64,000 bases of DNA from the NCBI RefSeq assembly GCF_013426205.1, contig NC_089423.1, positions 2,294,001 through 2,358,000 of the forward strand. Direction: 5' to 3'. The notes under the pieces were generated by a model. That model ran no database searches, was not told the origin of the DNA, and worked only from the letters and a program-made list of their open reading frames with translations. The translations under genes and the position numbers were made by a program. This document shows positions 10,769 through 23,171 of this stretch, one piece after another. Source of the stretch: Metarhizium brunneum (Eukaryota > Ascomycota > Sordariomycetes > Hypocreales > Clavicipitaceae). Every line of letters starts with the position of its first letter. Position 1 is the stretch's first letter.

Positions 10769-12691
10769 TTATGTGGTTTCATACCCGGAATCCGACGGAC
10801 TCTTCTTTGGGTTATCAGACTTCACAGGAGTCAAGCTATCTTTATCGAGCTTGTTCTTTTCAAATGCTTTTTCAGCGTCCCCTTGGGACGAGACAGTCTC
10901 TTTGTCCTCCTGTCCCGTCTTGTCCTTTGTATCCTCGTTTACATTCTTCTCTTCTTGTCTTCTGTTCTGTTCCTCCTGTCTCTTTTTCTCAGCCTCTTTC
11001 GCCTTCTCCTTCTTCTTATCCCTCCTCATTTGCTCAACCCAGATGCCCGAAGCAGCCAACGCACCTTCTGGATCGTGCTTGTGCTTTAACAGCAGTCCTT
11101 GGATTTCTGCTGGACTGAACTCGAATTCTGGAATCTTTTCTCCAAACTGCCTGGCCTGTTCGTCCACCCGTTTGCTTATTTGCGCATGCTTCTTAGCAAG
11201 CCTAGCTCGCCTGGCTTCCGAGTCTGAATCCTTGGCGTTTACCTTGGAGGCAATTTCGCTTTCGTACGGTGCATAGATAGAACGGAAGATGGAGGCGGTC
11301 ATACGGGAGTCTGCCAGGCCAAAAGGAATGACCATGTCGATGCGACCAGGACGGATAAGTGCCTTGTCGAGCTTTTCAATATGGTTGGTTGTCATGATGA
11401 GAATACGTCCTTCCTGTGAAGCCACGCCATCAAGGATATTGAGTAGACCTGAGAGGCTGACACGACCAGGAGGAACCGGGAGTGGCGTAGCCGCTTTAGT
11501 GCCGTTGGCAGAGGTAATGGCTTGTGAGGGGACTTGTCCGGGAACAGCTGGAGGAGCGGCAGAGTCCTCGCGGGTATGAGTTAGGCCAGCACTGTCGATA
11601 TCCTCAAGCAGTACGACGCATCGAGTAGGTAGTTCATGGAAAAGAGAGGTGAGATTCTCCTCGGTAGCCGCAGCAGAGCTCAAGCTGACGATATAGATCT
11701 TCATGCGGAAGTATCCTGCCAACGCGAGACTGAGGGAACTCTTACCAGTTCCAGGAGGTCCATGGAGCAAGTATCCTCTTCGGTACGGAATGCCGCGATT
11801 CGCATACCACCGACGAGTAATGGGGTTTAGATAATCAGCAGCGTCGTCAATCAAGTCCTGTTTCACATGCTCGTTCAGAATAACTGTTGAAAAGGGTCGA
11901 TTTAGGCGCGACATGCATCGCTGCCAGTAGATATCGGCAAGATTTGCGCGATAAATGACGGTTTTGCGATCATCCTTCTTCATGTGCAGTTGTCTCGCCT
12001 CCAGTAGCAGTTCCTTCAGAATCCTGGGATTTCTCCCCAAACAAGATATCCGCAGCTCTTCCTTCTCGCTCGCCGTCATGCCGAGAATCTGCTCGCGGTT
12101 CTGGACACGCTCGAATGTTAGAGGACGCAGTCTATACCAAAAGAAGTGCGTGCCAACGGACGGGGTGTAGTGGAGAGCCTGCTTCAGGTCGTTGGACAGG
12201 CCAGTGGTTGTGTTAACTGGAGAGTCTGCCGCTTCGTCATCCTCGTCTTCAGAATCCGAAGCATTGTAGCTGCACATGAATCGGTTTCGAGAATTGATGT
12301 TGGTATTTGCTACGAAGTGGCGAGAGTTGTGCGAGAATTTCTGTTTCGAGAGCCATAGCATGACCATGTTGTAGATCTCGTCATCGGTACGGATGGTGAC
12401 TGATGACATGAAGTAGTCTTCAAAGAACACCCAGAACTCTTCCTTGACATAATTCCATGCCACTGATGCGGCGATGACGCCGAGCAGGACAGGGACATAC
12501 GAGTTGAAGTCGACACCGACGTAGGCATGTGCAGCAGACATGAGCATGGAGTACCCCGGGAACAGATAATTCAGCAGTGCGAACTGGGGTGAAGGGGCGC
12601 CTGGTATACCAGTTCCATTGCTCGTCGGTGTAGGCTGCTCAGCCTCTTGTCCAGCGTCCAAAGCTTGCTTGACTTGATGAAAGAAATCCAT
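10769..12691 (-). CDS. BCS1-like AAA ATPase
   Basis: 640-residue intronless protein of the BCS1 AAA family. The founding member is a mitochondrial inner-membrane translocase that inserts the Rieske Fe-S subunit into complex III. A single membrane segment lies at about 64-82 (YVPVLLGVIAASVAW), followed by the BCS1 N-domain. Walker A is GPPGTGKSS at 311-319 and Walker B is VVLLEDID at 359-366. A low-complexity Pro/Ala/Thr insert of about 40 residues follows Walker B, before VSLSGLLNILDG, and the sensor/arginine-finger region MTTNHIEKLDKALIRPGRID is intact. The C-terminal ~120 residues are a Lys/Glu-rich coiled-coil-like tail absent from yeast Bcs1. ATG 12691 is the first in-frame ATG; further upstream only TTG is available. 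The insert and tail suggest one of the fungal BCS1 paralogs; the client is unknown. Confidence 0.9.
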   Translation of the reverse strand: MDFFHQVKQALDAGQEAEQPTPTSNGTGIPGAPSPQFALLNYLFPGYSMLMSAAHAYVGVDFNSYVPVLLGVIAASVAWNYVKEEFWVFFEDYFMSSVTIRTDDEIYNMVMLWLSKQKFSHNSRHFVANTNINSRNRFMCSYNASDSEDEDDEAADSPVNTTTGLSNDLKQALHYTPSVGTHFFWYRLRPLTFERVQNREQILGMTASEKEELRISCLGRNPRILKELLLEARQLHMKKDDRKTVIYRANLADIYWQRCMSRLNRPFSTVILNEHVKQDLIDDAADYLNPITRRWYANRGIPYRRGYLLHGPPGTGKSSLSLALAGYFRMKIYIVSLSSAAATEENLTSLFHELPTRCVVLLEDIDSAGLTHTREDSAAPPAVPGQVPSQAITSANGTKAATPLPVPPGRVSLSGLLNILDGVASQEGRILIMTTNHIEKLDKALIRPGRIDMVIPFGLADSRMTASIFRSIYAPYESEIASKVNAKDSDSEARRARLAKKHAQISKRVDEQARQFGEKIPEFEFSPAEIQGLLLKHKHDPEGALAASGIWVEQMRRDKKKEKAKEAEKKRQEEQNRRQEEKNVNEDTKDKTGQEDKETVSSQGDAEKAFEKNKLDKDSLTPVKSDNPKKSPSDSGYETT

Positions 12692-14541
12692 AGTGGAATA
12701 TGGCCAGGATTCTCGATGACGATAACTTTGATGGTGGTCAATGGCCAAGAAGTTATCGTCACAACACGTAGCGTTCGTTGGAAGAAGAAGATGACGCCAA
12801 AAACCAGACGGCGACTTGCTGGAGTATCCCGCGTGCCGTTGATCTATCTTGGGTAAGTATAAGTACCTAGTACTTTCCTCGTCACCACAAGAACAAGGTT
12901 GTTTTGCGGCGGGCAAGAACGACCAGGTCTAAGTAGATTAAGTACAAGACAAAAGATAGTTAAATGAAGAGGTTGAGCCTTGGACGGTCAGACAGACTTG
13001 CACGGCAGCCTCATTTATATGTGCAGATATCAGCACTTGCAGCCTGGACTACGCGGCTGACAGCCGGCTGCCTGCACATGTCCGGTGCATCTTTCACCGA
13101 CAAAAAGGCAGTGTTGGTCATGCTGCATGCACTCCAGATTTGATGGCACCAGACGCAAGCCTGGAGGCAGCAGGCAGCAGGACCGCATTGGCATCAGCAG
13201 TGTACAAAACGGCATCATGACTACTCCGGTCAATCGTCGAGCGACGAACGACGTCAATAGTGGAGAGGACGGTGGCGAAGAACAAGTTCTACGGGTCGGC
13301 CAGTGCCCTCAAGTTAATCGAATCAATGAATTAAGTTAGACGGAGATTTTGGCGCCACCAGGACTTGACAACTTCACCAGTCTGGACACTGGAGTCAATG
13401 CCTAGTTGACATGTAGGACGGACGAACCACCCAGTGTCGCTTGGCATTGTCGCACAGTCCTCTGAGTCATCGGTTACAACTTACGCCCCAACATTTTTGC
13501 ATCTACAACATACATCCCGGGCGAGCAAACCAGTGCAGTTATTCATCTTTATTTCTATTTAATTCTTTAACCAAAACCCCATGCCAGCACTGCATTAGGT
13601 AAGGCCCAATCATACCTAGAAACACCCATCATAATGCATAAGAAGCTTCGGAGTTGTGATTCATGGCTGCGGCATGGCTGCGGGCCGGCAAAGGCTATCT
13701 CGCGATACAGCCACTGCGTGGAAGCAAACTTTGCGCATCATACATGTACTATGTTTGCGTGCAAGTGACTCAGTCCGAAAACTACGAGCTTAAATTGAAC
13801 ACTGTCCGTTGGTTTGCCTCATCCCGGCGAGACCAGTGCGGTTTTACAGTCATCCGTCTGTCCAATCAGCTCAACCTAGTCCAGCGATTATAACCACGAA
13901 CTGGAACCCAACGCTCACTCTCGCTGGACGATAGGCTTCCAGGGCGCAGATCTTCTTCCATCTTGTTTTGTGAAGAGGAATACGACACACTAGGCTGGCA
14001 GGCACGGATGGGCTCCGTGACGAGAGGCAACCAACGCTCTAGCCTCCACATGCTGTGCTGCACTTGGAAAGCCCAGGCATATCACGAGATTGCGAAAGTG
14101 GACAATGTCGAATACCAAGGTAGGACAAGCCGGGGGACCGATGACCTAGGAGTGGCCCGGAAGGACCAGGGCAGATCGAGCTCAGCCTTAGGCTCAGCCT
14201 CAGCCCTAGATCAGGACTTGGGCTGCCAATGCAAGCTTGCCAACGGACTCATGATTGGCTTGCCCATAACCAACGGCACTGGGCCATTGCTTGTTGGGTA
14301 CTGGCACCAATTGGGCTGATTCGGGCAACGTTGACGGGGATGTGAATCCAAGGACGCTGTCCTGGTGGTCAAGTGACGGATGAGATCGCAACCTGCTCAT
14401 ACGGCCGCTGTCGATAGGCAATATGTCTGCGAAAACTGCCGGCTCGAGCTCGTATCCGGGAGGTTTCCGCAGCTCACTAAGGACAGGCATTCATATAATG
14501 AAGAGTCCTGAACATTTATGAGACCCAAGTAGTATCGGGGA
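12692..14541. other. Intergenic upstream of the BCS1-like gene
   Basis: About 1.85 kb without a supported gene. It contains imperfect GGCAGCAGGCAGCAGG repeats near 13165 and CAGCCT-type repeats near 14180, but no tRNA or protein pattern that I could recognise. Confidence 0.4.
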
Positions 14542-15256
14542 TCAAGTCAACAGAATGGCATCATCTCGCCAGGGCGGCGTCTGATGCCGTCTGAATTCCT
14601 GCCGTAGCTCAATCCGCATTGTAGCTTGATTCAACGCAAGGCTCACTACCAAGTCAATCTGCCATGCTGTATTCAAATGCATCCTGCCAAATATTCCATC
14701 CCCGTCACTAACCCTCCGCGGTGTCATCCATTCCACAATGTCAATGCTTCCATCATACCAAACTGAGTCAACGAAATGTAGCTCCCGGCCCAGCATAAGT
14801 AAGCGTGCGAGGCCTCTACGCCTCCTGTTCGTTCGATAGAGGTTCTTTCCCAGGAGATCTTCCACCAGCAGCTTCTTCGACAATACTCGCCGGCGCGCCA
14901 TCCGCCGCCTCCTCCGTATAATAGGTACTCGCGACACCCCAATAGCGAAAGAGGTCGTTGGTACCTCGGGTCGTGGCCCAATATACATATGCGCCTTGGT
15001 CGGTATACATCATCTGCTGAGGATCGTATACATAGTAAGTCTCGTCGATGCGGGACCGTGGGAATTTCCCCACGATATATGTGGACGCCACAGGAGCACC
15101 CGTGATGTACAAGACGAATCGCAGAATCCAGCTGGGATTCCGGGGGATCGGCCAGATCGAGTACATGTAGTCCATGGTCTTCATTCGGCCCGCCGGGTAC
15201 ACGGTTCGCCTTGCGCGCCCCGAGGACACGGATTCGGCTGACGATGCTGATACCAT
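14542..15256 (-). CDS. Unrecognised small protein, possibly two exons
   Basis: No family recognised. From ATG 15256 the frame runs uninterrupted to TAG at 14816-14818, giving 146 residues with an Arg-rich start, an aromatic middle (MDYMYSIWPIPRNPSW, YYVYDPQQMMY) and a Glu/Ala-rich end. A second same-strand frame at 14542-14762 also reads like protein (WYDGSIDIVEW, then a hydrophobic LVVSLAL). A GT donor at 14928 and an AG acceptor ending at 14763 join the two in phase, giving a 182-residue product. Another donor slightly downstream (GTATTG) is in the same phase. I favour the spliced form slightly because it explains the second frame, but the single-exon form is possible. There is no signal peptide. 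The nearest neighbours are unrelated. Confidence 0.4.
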
Positions 15257-17361
15257 GGTGGCCCAATAGCTTTATGGTGGTGGGGATGATAATGATGATG
15301 ATGCTGGTTGGGTATTCAAGAGGATGTTTCGGTTTCAATGTAATAAATGTGCACAAAGGTTGAAGAGTTGTATGGGAGCAGAAGCATCGGCCAGCACGTC
15401 GTATTGAAGCATGTATTAATGTAATTTTAACTCGGAACTATCTGGCATGGGAACTTTGCAAACCTGCAACAGCATTGCCGTCATATTAGTAGCTACCCGA
15501 CACCAACGAAGCACAAGGACCGACAAATGCGCCTTAGCTGTCCACATTCGAATTGACACGACTGCGTATGAGTGACACAGCTTATGTCAAGGTCAAACTG
15601 AAGACATATGACAATTGCCGTAGATGATGGCTTGGCACCAGAAAGTTGCGCCGTTTGGGTCCAATGCTCGGGTCATCGTGAGCTTTGGGCGTGGACGGCC
15701 AACCCTTCTGCGTCGCCACGGCACACCGTCTCCTGAGATTGGCCCGAGTAGCACCTGGTGTCATTGTGCCATGTCGCCATTCTTCATTCGTGTCGAACCA
15801 TAAACGAGCGGCCGTTGAACGCCCAGCACGTTGGATCGTGGACATGCCATTCATAACCCACACTTGTCGGGTCGAAGCGATGGAATTTGCGGCCGTCGGG
15901 CAGAGACGACCAATGGCCGTCTTTCGCTTATTTGGACGGCCTGGAATACAGATCCGTAGGGCATCTTCAATCGATTGATGTCAGGGACGAGAATAACCGG
16001 GCAAACGAGCACGGCAAAGTCGTGAATACACCAATTGGACGCAGGATATGGCATACTCTGTGTGTCGTCGATGATTGCATGGGGACCGACCAAGAGCTTC
16101 ATCAAACATGTCTGTAGTCACTACGAGAGCCGACAGTGGCCCGACACCCAAGGATAATAATACATTCACTGTAAACGTGTTTCTTTTCCGTCGTTCGTCG
16201 TTGTATCTCGATGCTGACTCTTGCAGTTTGTGGGCTGTCAATAACGAGCTGGACAGGCGGATCGTATGCCGTGAAGATGCAGTCGCCAAAAAGTCAGCAA
16301 CTGGCCATCAGCACGGACTGGTGTTTCTCCCATCATCCAAGAGTATCCACGTGCCACGGCAGCATAGCCATCACTCAAATCTGTTAAACCTTTATCTCGG
16401 GTATTACGGCAGAATCGCCAAGAGCCAACGAAAGGCCAGGAGTCATCTCAGGCTCTGTAAAGTACTAGCAGTACGGTCACCGTCGTTCATCACCAAGGAT
16501 TACTAGGATGCGCGTATGGATAATTTTAGAGTCATGCCATAGCCGCGCGTGTGTTCATCTTGCCGTTGACCTGAAACGTTGTTGTGCCGTCAACGTCTCC
16601 GGTTTAGTGTTGGCAGTCCATCTTCTCCATGTTTCATTGTCACGAGAGAGGCTCAATGAAACGGGAATGATTTTGACTGGGATTGTTATTGAAGCATTCC
16701 GCGTATGCTCAGCTAATAGGGGATAAAGATATCCCTTCATCAAGGCTGCTGGCTTGATCTCCTGGAGTCGGCGAACCCACTCGCACCCAAGAAAGACGCG
16801 AGCGAAGCCAATTAACAAACATGGGGAAAACCCTCTTTCAACACGTGTCGCTCTTCGCATTCTTGTACCGACACCGTGCTCGATCCAAGGCCCGACCGCC
16901 AGGCCGTGTGCAAACCGGAAGGCGGTTCTTGTGGTCATAGTCGAACACTGCAATGCCGAAACATGTGCATTCACGGGCATTATCACCTCAGGGGAACCCT
17001 CCAGGGACTACGATGTGGACTACTCCGCACATTAGTACGTAGTAGGCAAACAAATGCCAGACATGCTGGCTGGCCACATCAGCGATCGGTCCTAGTCCTA
17101 GTCCTGGTCTGTCGCAACCCAACCTCGTGCCTCGGCTTGGCGACCTCTTGGCAGACGGGAAATGGCCAAGGGCATATGTACAAGTACTACTAATAACAAT
17201 GGCGAATGACGTGGTTGAGTGGTTAGCAATACAGTATCTGTTGAGTTTTTTCTTGGCGAGCGGATGCCACAGTCGCGGAGCCAGGGGACAGAGTCTGGAG
17301 ATTCGAAGCAAAACCTGCCGATGCCTGGGGAAGTTAGGACCGGGATCATCGTGAGGGAGGC

Positions 17362-17370
17362 TACTCCGTA
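17362..17370 (-). repeat. 9-mer TACGGAGTA, copy 1
   Basis: Exact TACTCCGTA on the plus strand, in a gene-free region. It is one of five exact copies noticed in the window. Confidence 0.5.
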
Positions 17371-17736
17371 GTCGTAGTATTGCTATTGCTGAGCCGGCCT
17401 TGTTGTGGGAATGCCTTGTGCGACCCATTTCAAGGAACCAGATCGCTGAAATCTGGGGAAATGGGTTGATTTGTCCAGTTGCCCCATGCCGCGCGACCAT
17501 TACGATAGATGATATGTACTAGTAGTAGTACTACATATACTAGTAATAGCACAGGGTATGATACTATGTATCCTAGAGTATTTTGTTCCATTTGCAGTGC
17601 CGCAGCCAAAGAAGAAGGTTGAAGTTTCAGCCCACTGAACCGAGGAGGGCGCTTTTTGGGCCGACAAGCATCTGAACGGCGGGACGGATTACGACACGGG
17701 CCCTCGAGATTTGCACCCTTCGCGCTGGGCTTCAAG

Positions 17737-17745
17737 TACGGAGTA
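17737..17745 (+). repeat. 9-mer TACGGAGTA, copy 2
   Basis: Exact copy embedded in the near-palindrome AGTACGGAGTACT. It lies 375 bases from copy 1 in the same gene-free region. Confidence 0.5.
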
Positions 17746-19744
17746 CTAGTACTGTACATGCATTTGTTTTCATGGAGCTGGTAGCCAGGGGTCTGGCTTT
17801 TGGGTTCAACGGATTTAAGCATCCGTTTGTTTGTGCCTGGAGCACTCGGTCGGATGCTGCTTCGCTCATTGCCTTCTCCCGGGATGTGGAGCTTGATAGA
17901 GAGTCGGCATTGCTTCAGTTGCCCGTTAAGTCTTTTGGACCCGTATTGTAGTAGTACGATAAGAGATTTCGCTGAAAGTGGAGAGGGTTGCATCAAGACA
18001 GAGACCACGGCGGAGAGAGGGGATCGAAACTCGATCGAGGTGCCGCGTTTGTTGCTTGATACAACCCAAGGCCGTTGTGCAATAAATAGTCTGGAATACG
18101 GAGCACAGAGAGGAGCCTGTAAGCTGGGCCTTACGACTCCCATCCAAAGCGGACCGTCACATCTCAACTTGAACAGGTTTCAGCCAATGCAGTCAATGTT
18201 GGAGCAAGGCCTCGACCAGTATGGGATCATGCAAATTAGCCCATAGAGTGGTTTATCATGTCCCGTCGCCATCGACCTCTCTCGCCCGTTCCATTGTCAT
18301 CACCTTCCTGAAAAAGGATGACTGGCAACGCCGTCCGGTCTGTTCGTCCCGCGCAATGGCACATCTTGTGAGGTTGCCGTTCGGGGACATGGCAATGTCC
18401 AAGGAGTACTTTGTAGAACCACACCGCAGTGCCTGTGTGTTTGTCTGCCCAACTCTGTAAGCAGTCAGCCAGTGTGTCGCCTTTCCCCCTCCTTTTTCAC
18501 GGCAAGAGACATCTCAGCGTGTTTTGGGGCCTACACACTCCGTACTCCCCAACTCCGTAACCTTCTCTGTGCTGTATGTACAATACGACACTGTCTATCG
18601 TCTCACATCAGCGCCAGTGAAACGGTCCCGTCTGGCGCGCAGAATCCGAACGTATCCGTTCCACCACTCGAGAGTCGACAAAGGAGAGGTGGATCTGGCG
18701 GTTGAGAAAAGTGGCCCGTCTAATCCTTGCTGCTGGTGCCGTGTTGTGCTTTGGTCCTCCGCCTCTCTTCCAGGGCTCCTCGCCTTTTCGTCTCCTTGTC
18801 CAGCGGCCAAGGCCTGCCGGTTGGCCTGCCAAGGTTCCGACGGGCATCTGGCAATTGCCCCGTCAGGCCAGGCCAGCACTCGGATCTTGGATCATTGAGA
18901 CAAAAGTGGACGGCTGCATGCTGTTGCGCAAGTGACTGGCTGACCGACGACAGGAAATCGAATCCCGAGCAAGCAGACTTTGGAAAGGCCCCCTCTGGCC
19001 CCAGCTGTGCATGACCGCTAGCCAATGGCGTCGTCCTCCTCGTACCCGTTTTCTCCGCCCCCCCTTGCTTGCCATGCCTCTCACGGTCCTGCTCCATCTC
19101 CAACACGGGCTCTGCCCACTTCTTGCCAGGTTCCCGAAACGAACACCCACCTCAGTCCCCCGTCGTTAGTTCTGGATTGGTGTTTGTTCGGCGCTGGCTC
19201 TGGACCTGACGGTGGTAGTGGTAGTGATACTCTGGTGCATTCAGCCAAGCGCACCGCCATGGCGCCAGCCAGCAAACGGTCTGCTCCGCCTCCCCCCAAG
19301 TCCCGTTCCATCTCGGTGATGCTCAGAGAACGTTTGTCACTGCCATCACCACGCACCCAGAGTTCTCACAACGAAACAAAAAACGTCCGCGGTGTCTTCC
19401 ACATAGACGGCTTCTCGATTCCATCAGTCACTATCGCCGGCTTGGCTGTTTGATGTATTTGTGGACTCAATAACTCAATACACGACTACCGTCTTGCCTG
19501 GATTGAGTCGACTCGACCCCGACCGACCACGACGGAATCGAATTGTTCTTCATCTTCGATCAGCACGGCGTCAGCGTCGAGCGTCGACGGCCCTACCTGG
19601 TGACAGCTTAGGCGGGCACGAAGCGGCGCTGCTTCTTGCGGCTCTCTCGTGACTCCGTCACCAGCCGATGCCAAAGGCTGAGCGCCGTTTATCCGACTGC
19701 ATTGCAAGACGACGCAAAGCCAACGTCCAATTCCCATTGTAATA

Positions 19745-21983
19745 ATGCCTTCTACCGATAGGAACTCAACGTCAGAGAGGTCGGAGAGGAGGGCATCAAC
19801 AAGGAGATCAAGACGAGTGTCGGCAGAAAATGCGCTCGGCGACTATGAATACGATTTGGCGACACACGCCGTCTCTGACGGTTTCCGCCCGGCAGTCAAC
19901 AACCCGCCAGCTGTACCGAATCTGAACTCGCCTCCATCACCGCCGGCAAGTCGATTTCATTTGCCCAGACTTCCTCGGTCACCTCCACCCGTTGCGCCCA
20001 GCCCGATGAAGGGGTTTGCAGATTTCAACCGACCGTCAAGCACGTCCAAACCTCCACGCTTTCACGATTCCTTGACCCTTCGAAATGACGGGCTGGAGTC
20101 CGCTCGTGTAGGACAGTCATCTTCGTCGAGCAGCCCAGTGCAAGGCGATATTCTATATCAGGGCTCCACGCCGCCGTCTCATCCCTATCAGATGTATCCC
20201 CAGAGGACGTACAGTAATGCTACCTCCTCTACCGCCCCTTCCTCAGAGACACTTGATGGAACCCGCGGTCCCACTCACCCATACGCTCTCTACACCCAGA
20301 GCACTACTACTTCCGAGGATCCAACTCAGCAGCGCATTCCCGTAGGCTTCAATGGCATGGGAAACGGCTACCGCAGGCAAATTGGGCCTGATGGTGAGGA
20401 TGCAGGTGACTTGATCGGGCCGCTCGGTCACATGGAAGAGCTCCCACCATATTCACGCTATCCTGAAGAACCCTTTCAACATAAACCAGCAGCTGATTGC
20501 GACAACACTGTCTCAGCTGCCAATGCTACCGATGGGGCTGGTGCTAGAACGAATGGATTAACAACTTCAACCCCGGCTCAGCCTATTCCCGGTGCTGGTG
20601 GAATTGGTCTTGCGACTCGGAACCCCGAGTTCTCCTCCACAGAAGACCTGGCTGGTATGCCTCGAGGAGCCGGATCCTCGATCCGCAGTAGGACTTCTCT
20701 GGAGAGCTATCACGAAATTAATGGTGCAGCCCGCGATTTTGCAGAAAAGCCAACCCTGAGCAAGTGGCAACGGAGGGCAAAAAAGAAGCTGTGGGGCGTT
20801 GTGCCGTGCTGGACAATATGCCTGTTACTCGCTGGAATTGTTATCATGGGAGTGGTGATGGGTACTGTAGTTGGGACTATTGTGACCAGACACAATACCT
20901 CTCCCAAGGGTAAAGGGTAAGTCAACAATCCGTATTTTGCTCCTCCGCATTGGTTTGCGGTATTAACTCGCTTGTTCCAGACAATCCGATAAGAATCAAC
21001 CGAACACGAATAATGTTGTATTTCTGGAGCACCTGCCACAGGATTTGCCTCCCCTGGCAACAGGTTGTTTTTCCCTTCCGCCAATGGACAAGTATAACGT
21101 GCCAAAGGCTTGTATCAAGGGTTTTGAGCAGAACGCCGCTTGGAATTGTGATATGCCTTTCCGCTGGTACTCGATGAACGTTACCGAACTTGCTGGTGCG
21201 GCGGATGTCTCCAACTATGCCATGAAATTTAGGCCTTTTGATCCCAAGGCCTCTAAATTCATCTACGGAACCCAGCCCCCGAACGTTCCTGACTTCGAGC
21301 CCATGCGGCTGGTAAAGGACACGGAAGAAGTCAACCGAGGCCCGGCTTGGTTTCTTGAAGTGAAATACAACAAGACGGTCATGGTTCGGGAAGATCAGCT
21401 CGCACTTCCTAGTCCGTCGGGCCCTCAGCGGCGTTGGGATCACATGAAAGGACCATTCCCTGGCCTGGATAACTCTCGCTTCTCGAGAAAGGGACTGGCG
21501 GCCACGGAAGGCGACAAGCCATGGATCTGCACTTGGCCAAACGTTACACTTCAGGTCTTCGTGTACCCGAACCAGACATTCACACCACCGAAACCTACCT
21601 CAACACCCAGCTCGATCTCTTCAATGCCTAGCCCGTTCTCTCCTGCTGCACCGACACCGACACCGGATGAGCCACCACTGCCCAAATTTAAGGAACCATA
21701 TCCCAAACTGGTCAAATTTGTGGAGAGCCGCTCATACAATAACGGCGACTACGCTCCAGCAACGTGTACGCAATACAGAATCACCAGTGATGGTCAGGAT
21801 AAAGAACCTGTTCTTGAGAATGGAATGCCTGTAGCCTTCATAGTCGAAGAAGTGGGCAAACCTGCCAAGGGGCCTATCACGCAGCGTGTCAGTGACCCAG
21901 TTCCTAGGGATATATTCTCCCTAGAGGGTAGAGGCGCGGACGTTACCCCCTGTAGCTGCATTTCATTCTCATGGTCTGTATAG
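19745..21983 (+). CDS. Single-pass membrane glycoprotein, DUF7820-type
   Basis: Two exons (19745-20916 and 20981-21983) give 724 residues. The 64-nt intron has a GTAAGT donor and TTCCAG acceptor and is phase-consistent. The first ~340 residues are disordered, rich in Ser/Pro/Arg with SR and PP runs. A basic stop-transfer patch (WQRRAKKKLWG) precedes one hydrophobic segment at about 355-385 (WTICLLLAGIVIMGVVMG). With no signal peptide and positive charge on the N-side, a type II topology is likely: disordered tail in the cytosol, C-terminal domain outside. The outer domain has N-glycosylation sequons (NVT, NKT, NQT), conserved Cys/Trp segments (CFSLPPM, NCDMPFRWY, WICTWPNVTLQVFVYP) and a Pro/Ser linker. 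I believe this is the widespread, uncharacterised fungal DUF7820 family; function is unknown. Confidence 0.8.
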
Positions 21984-23171
21984 TCAGTAGAGGAGATGTG
22001 AGATGGGATTTATTTGCACTTAATTAGCGATGGCTTGGTTATGTCGATATTTGACAAAACTTATAGGAGTATATACTGGATATCTAGATGGCTTTGTTAC
22101 CATGGGTGGATGGATGCATTAACGGCGTTTGTGTGGGACTCGACTTTTTGTTATGCTCGTTGCGATTAGTTGCTACGAGGTACGATACTACTCTATTTTA
22201 CCATGTATTTTTCAAATCATCTGCACGTCTTCACGTCACTCTTTACGCGGGAGGAATTGCCGGCTGCGATTTTAATCGAACTAGTCTGATCGATCTCATT
22301 CCCGGCCGTCGACGGTTCCTCCTTATTCATATTGACGGCACCAGCGTTACTATCGGTTCGGACTCACAAAACTGTATTACCGGTTTTTTTTTTTTTTTTT
22401 TTGCACCTTTTCGCGACTTGCTTTCTTTTTGCTACCAACGGAGGATCAAATGCTTTGGACTACTCTCTACTTGTATCTAGATCGGATGTGGGCGGATTTA
22501 TTCAAGTGAATGAAATGTTTGATGGAATTGGACTATACGAGAGCACTGTGGTTAATTATAGCAGGAGACAAGAAGAGATGGAGGGTATTATTGAGAGGCG
22601 ACTTTTATAGGATGCATAGTAATGAGGCGAAGATAAGAACAATGCATACGATTCTTACATTAACATGACACAGTCTCTTTGATTTCTTTTATTCGTGATA
22701 CTGAAGTATATGTCTGACTATCTGTATACGCTGTAGAGTCTCGACTTTCGGAGCTCCGGCTACCTAGATACGCACGACTTGACCTGTCCCTGCTGGCACT
22801 TTTCAAAACTATGATGATTCTGGTCTATGTGTGTTGTTATTGGCCCCCATGTATGGAGTAGCATGCATGCATATTATTGAGGCCTTTTCCTGTTCGGACT
22901 CTTAGGCAGATCGACAAACAGTGCCCCGGGCCAGGCTGACTGGGGGTCCGAGGAGGCAGGCAGGAACAAAAGGAAGTAAAATAAGCCTTCAATAAAATGC
23001 CGTCTCGGCCAGATGCCGAGCACAACACATGAGTGGCTTGACATGACGCATGGCCTGCAATGTATTGGGATGGATGAAGGGCATCTCGATTGGAGCGGCA
23101 TCCACAGCTAAGGCCGAGTGATATATGCTTGTTTTGCGGTGTGTTTGAGACTGGCCCGAAGCCACATGCAG
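21984..23171. other. Intergenic between convergent genes
   Basis: About 1.2 kb between two facing stop codons, including the T19 run at 22384-22402. Open frames here are short and lack protein character. It probably includes both 3' untranslated regions. Confidence 0.45.
22384..22402. repeat. Poly-T run (19 bases)
   Basis: Uninterrupted mononucleotide tract about 400 bases past the DUF7820-type gene. It is a likely length-variable site. Confidence 0.8.

Larger units (their letters stand above)
15257..19744. other. Large gene-poor interval
   Basis: About 4.5 kb with no gene I can support, the longest gap in the window. It holds ATGATG-type repeats just upstream of 15256, a near-palindrome of TAGTA units at 17513-17537, and two copies of the 9-mer TACGGAGTA (17362 and 17737). 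The last kilobase before 19745 is rich in C, T and CA-type tracts and is probably the long promoter/leader of the next gene. A 237-residue open frame on the minus strand (17430-18143) was judged spurious. Confidence 0.4.

Noticed and set aside
17430..18143. Minus-strand open frame of about 237 residues
   Set aside because: No family resemblance; its hydrophobic stretch comes from translating TAGTA-type repeats, and there is no leader or splice support.
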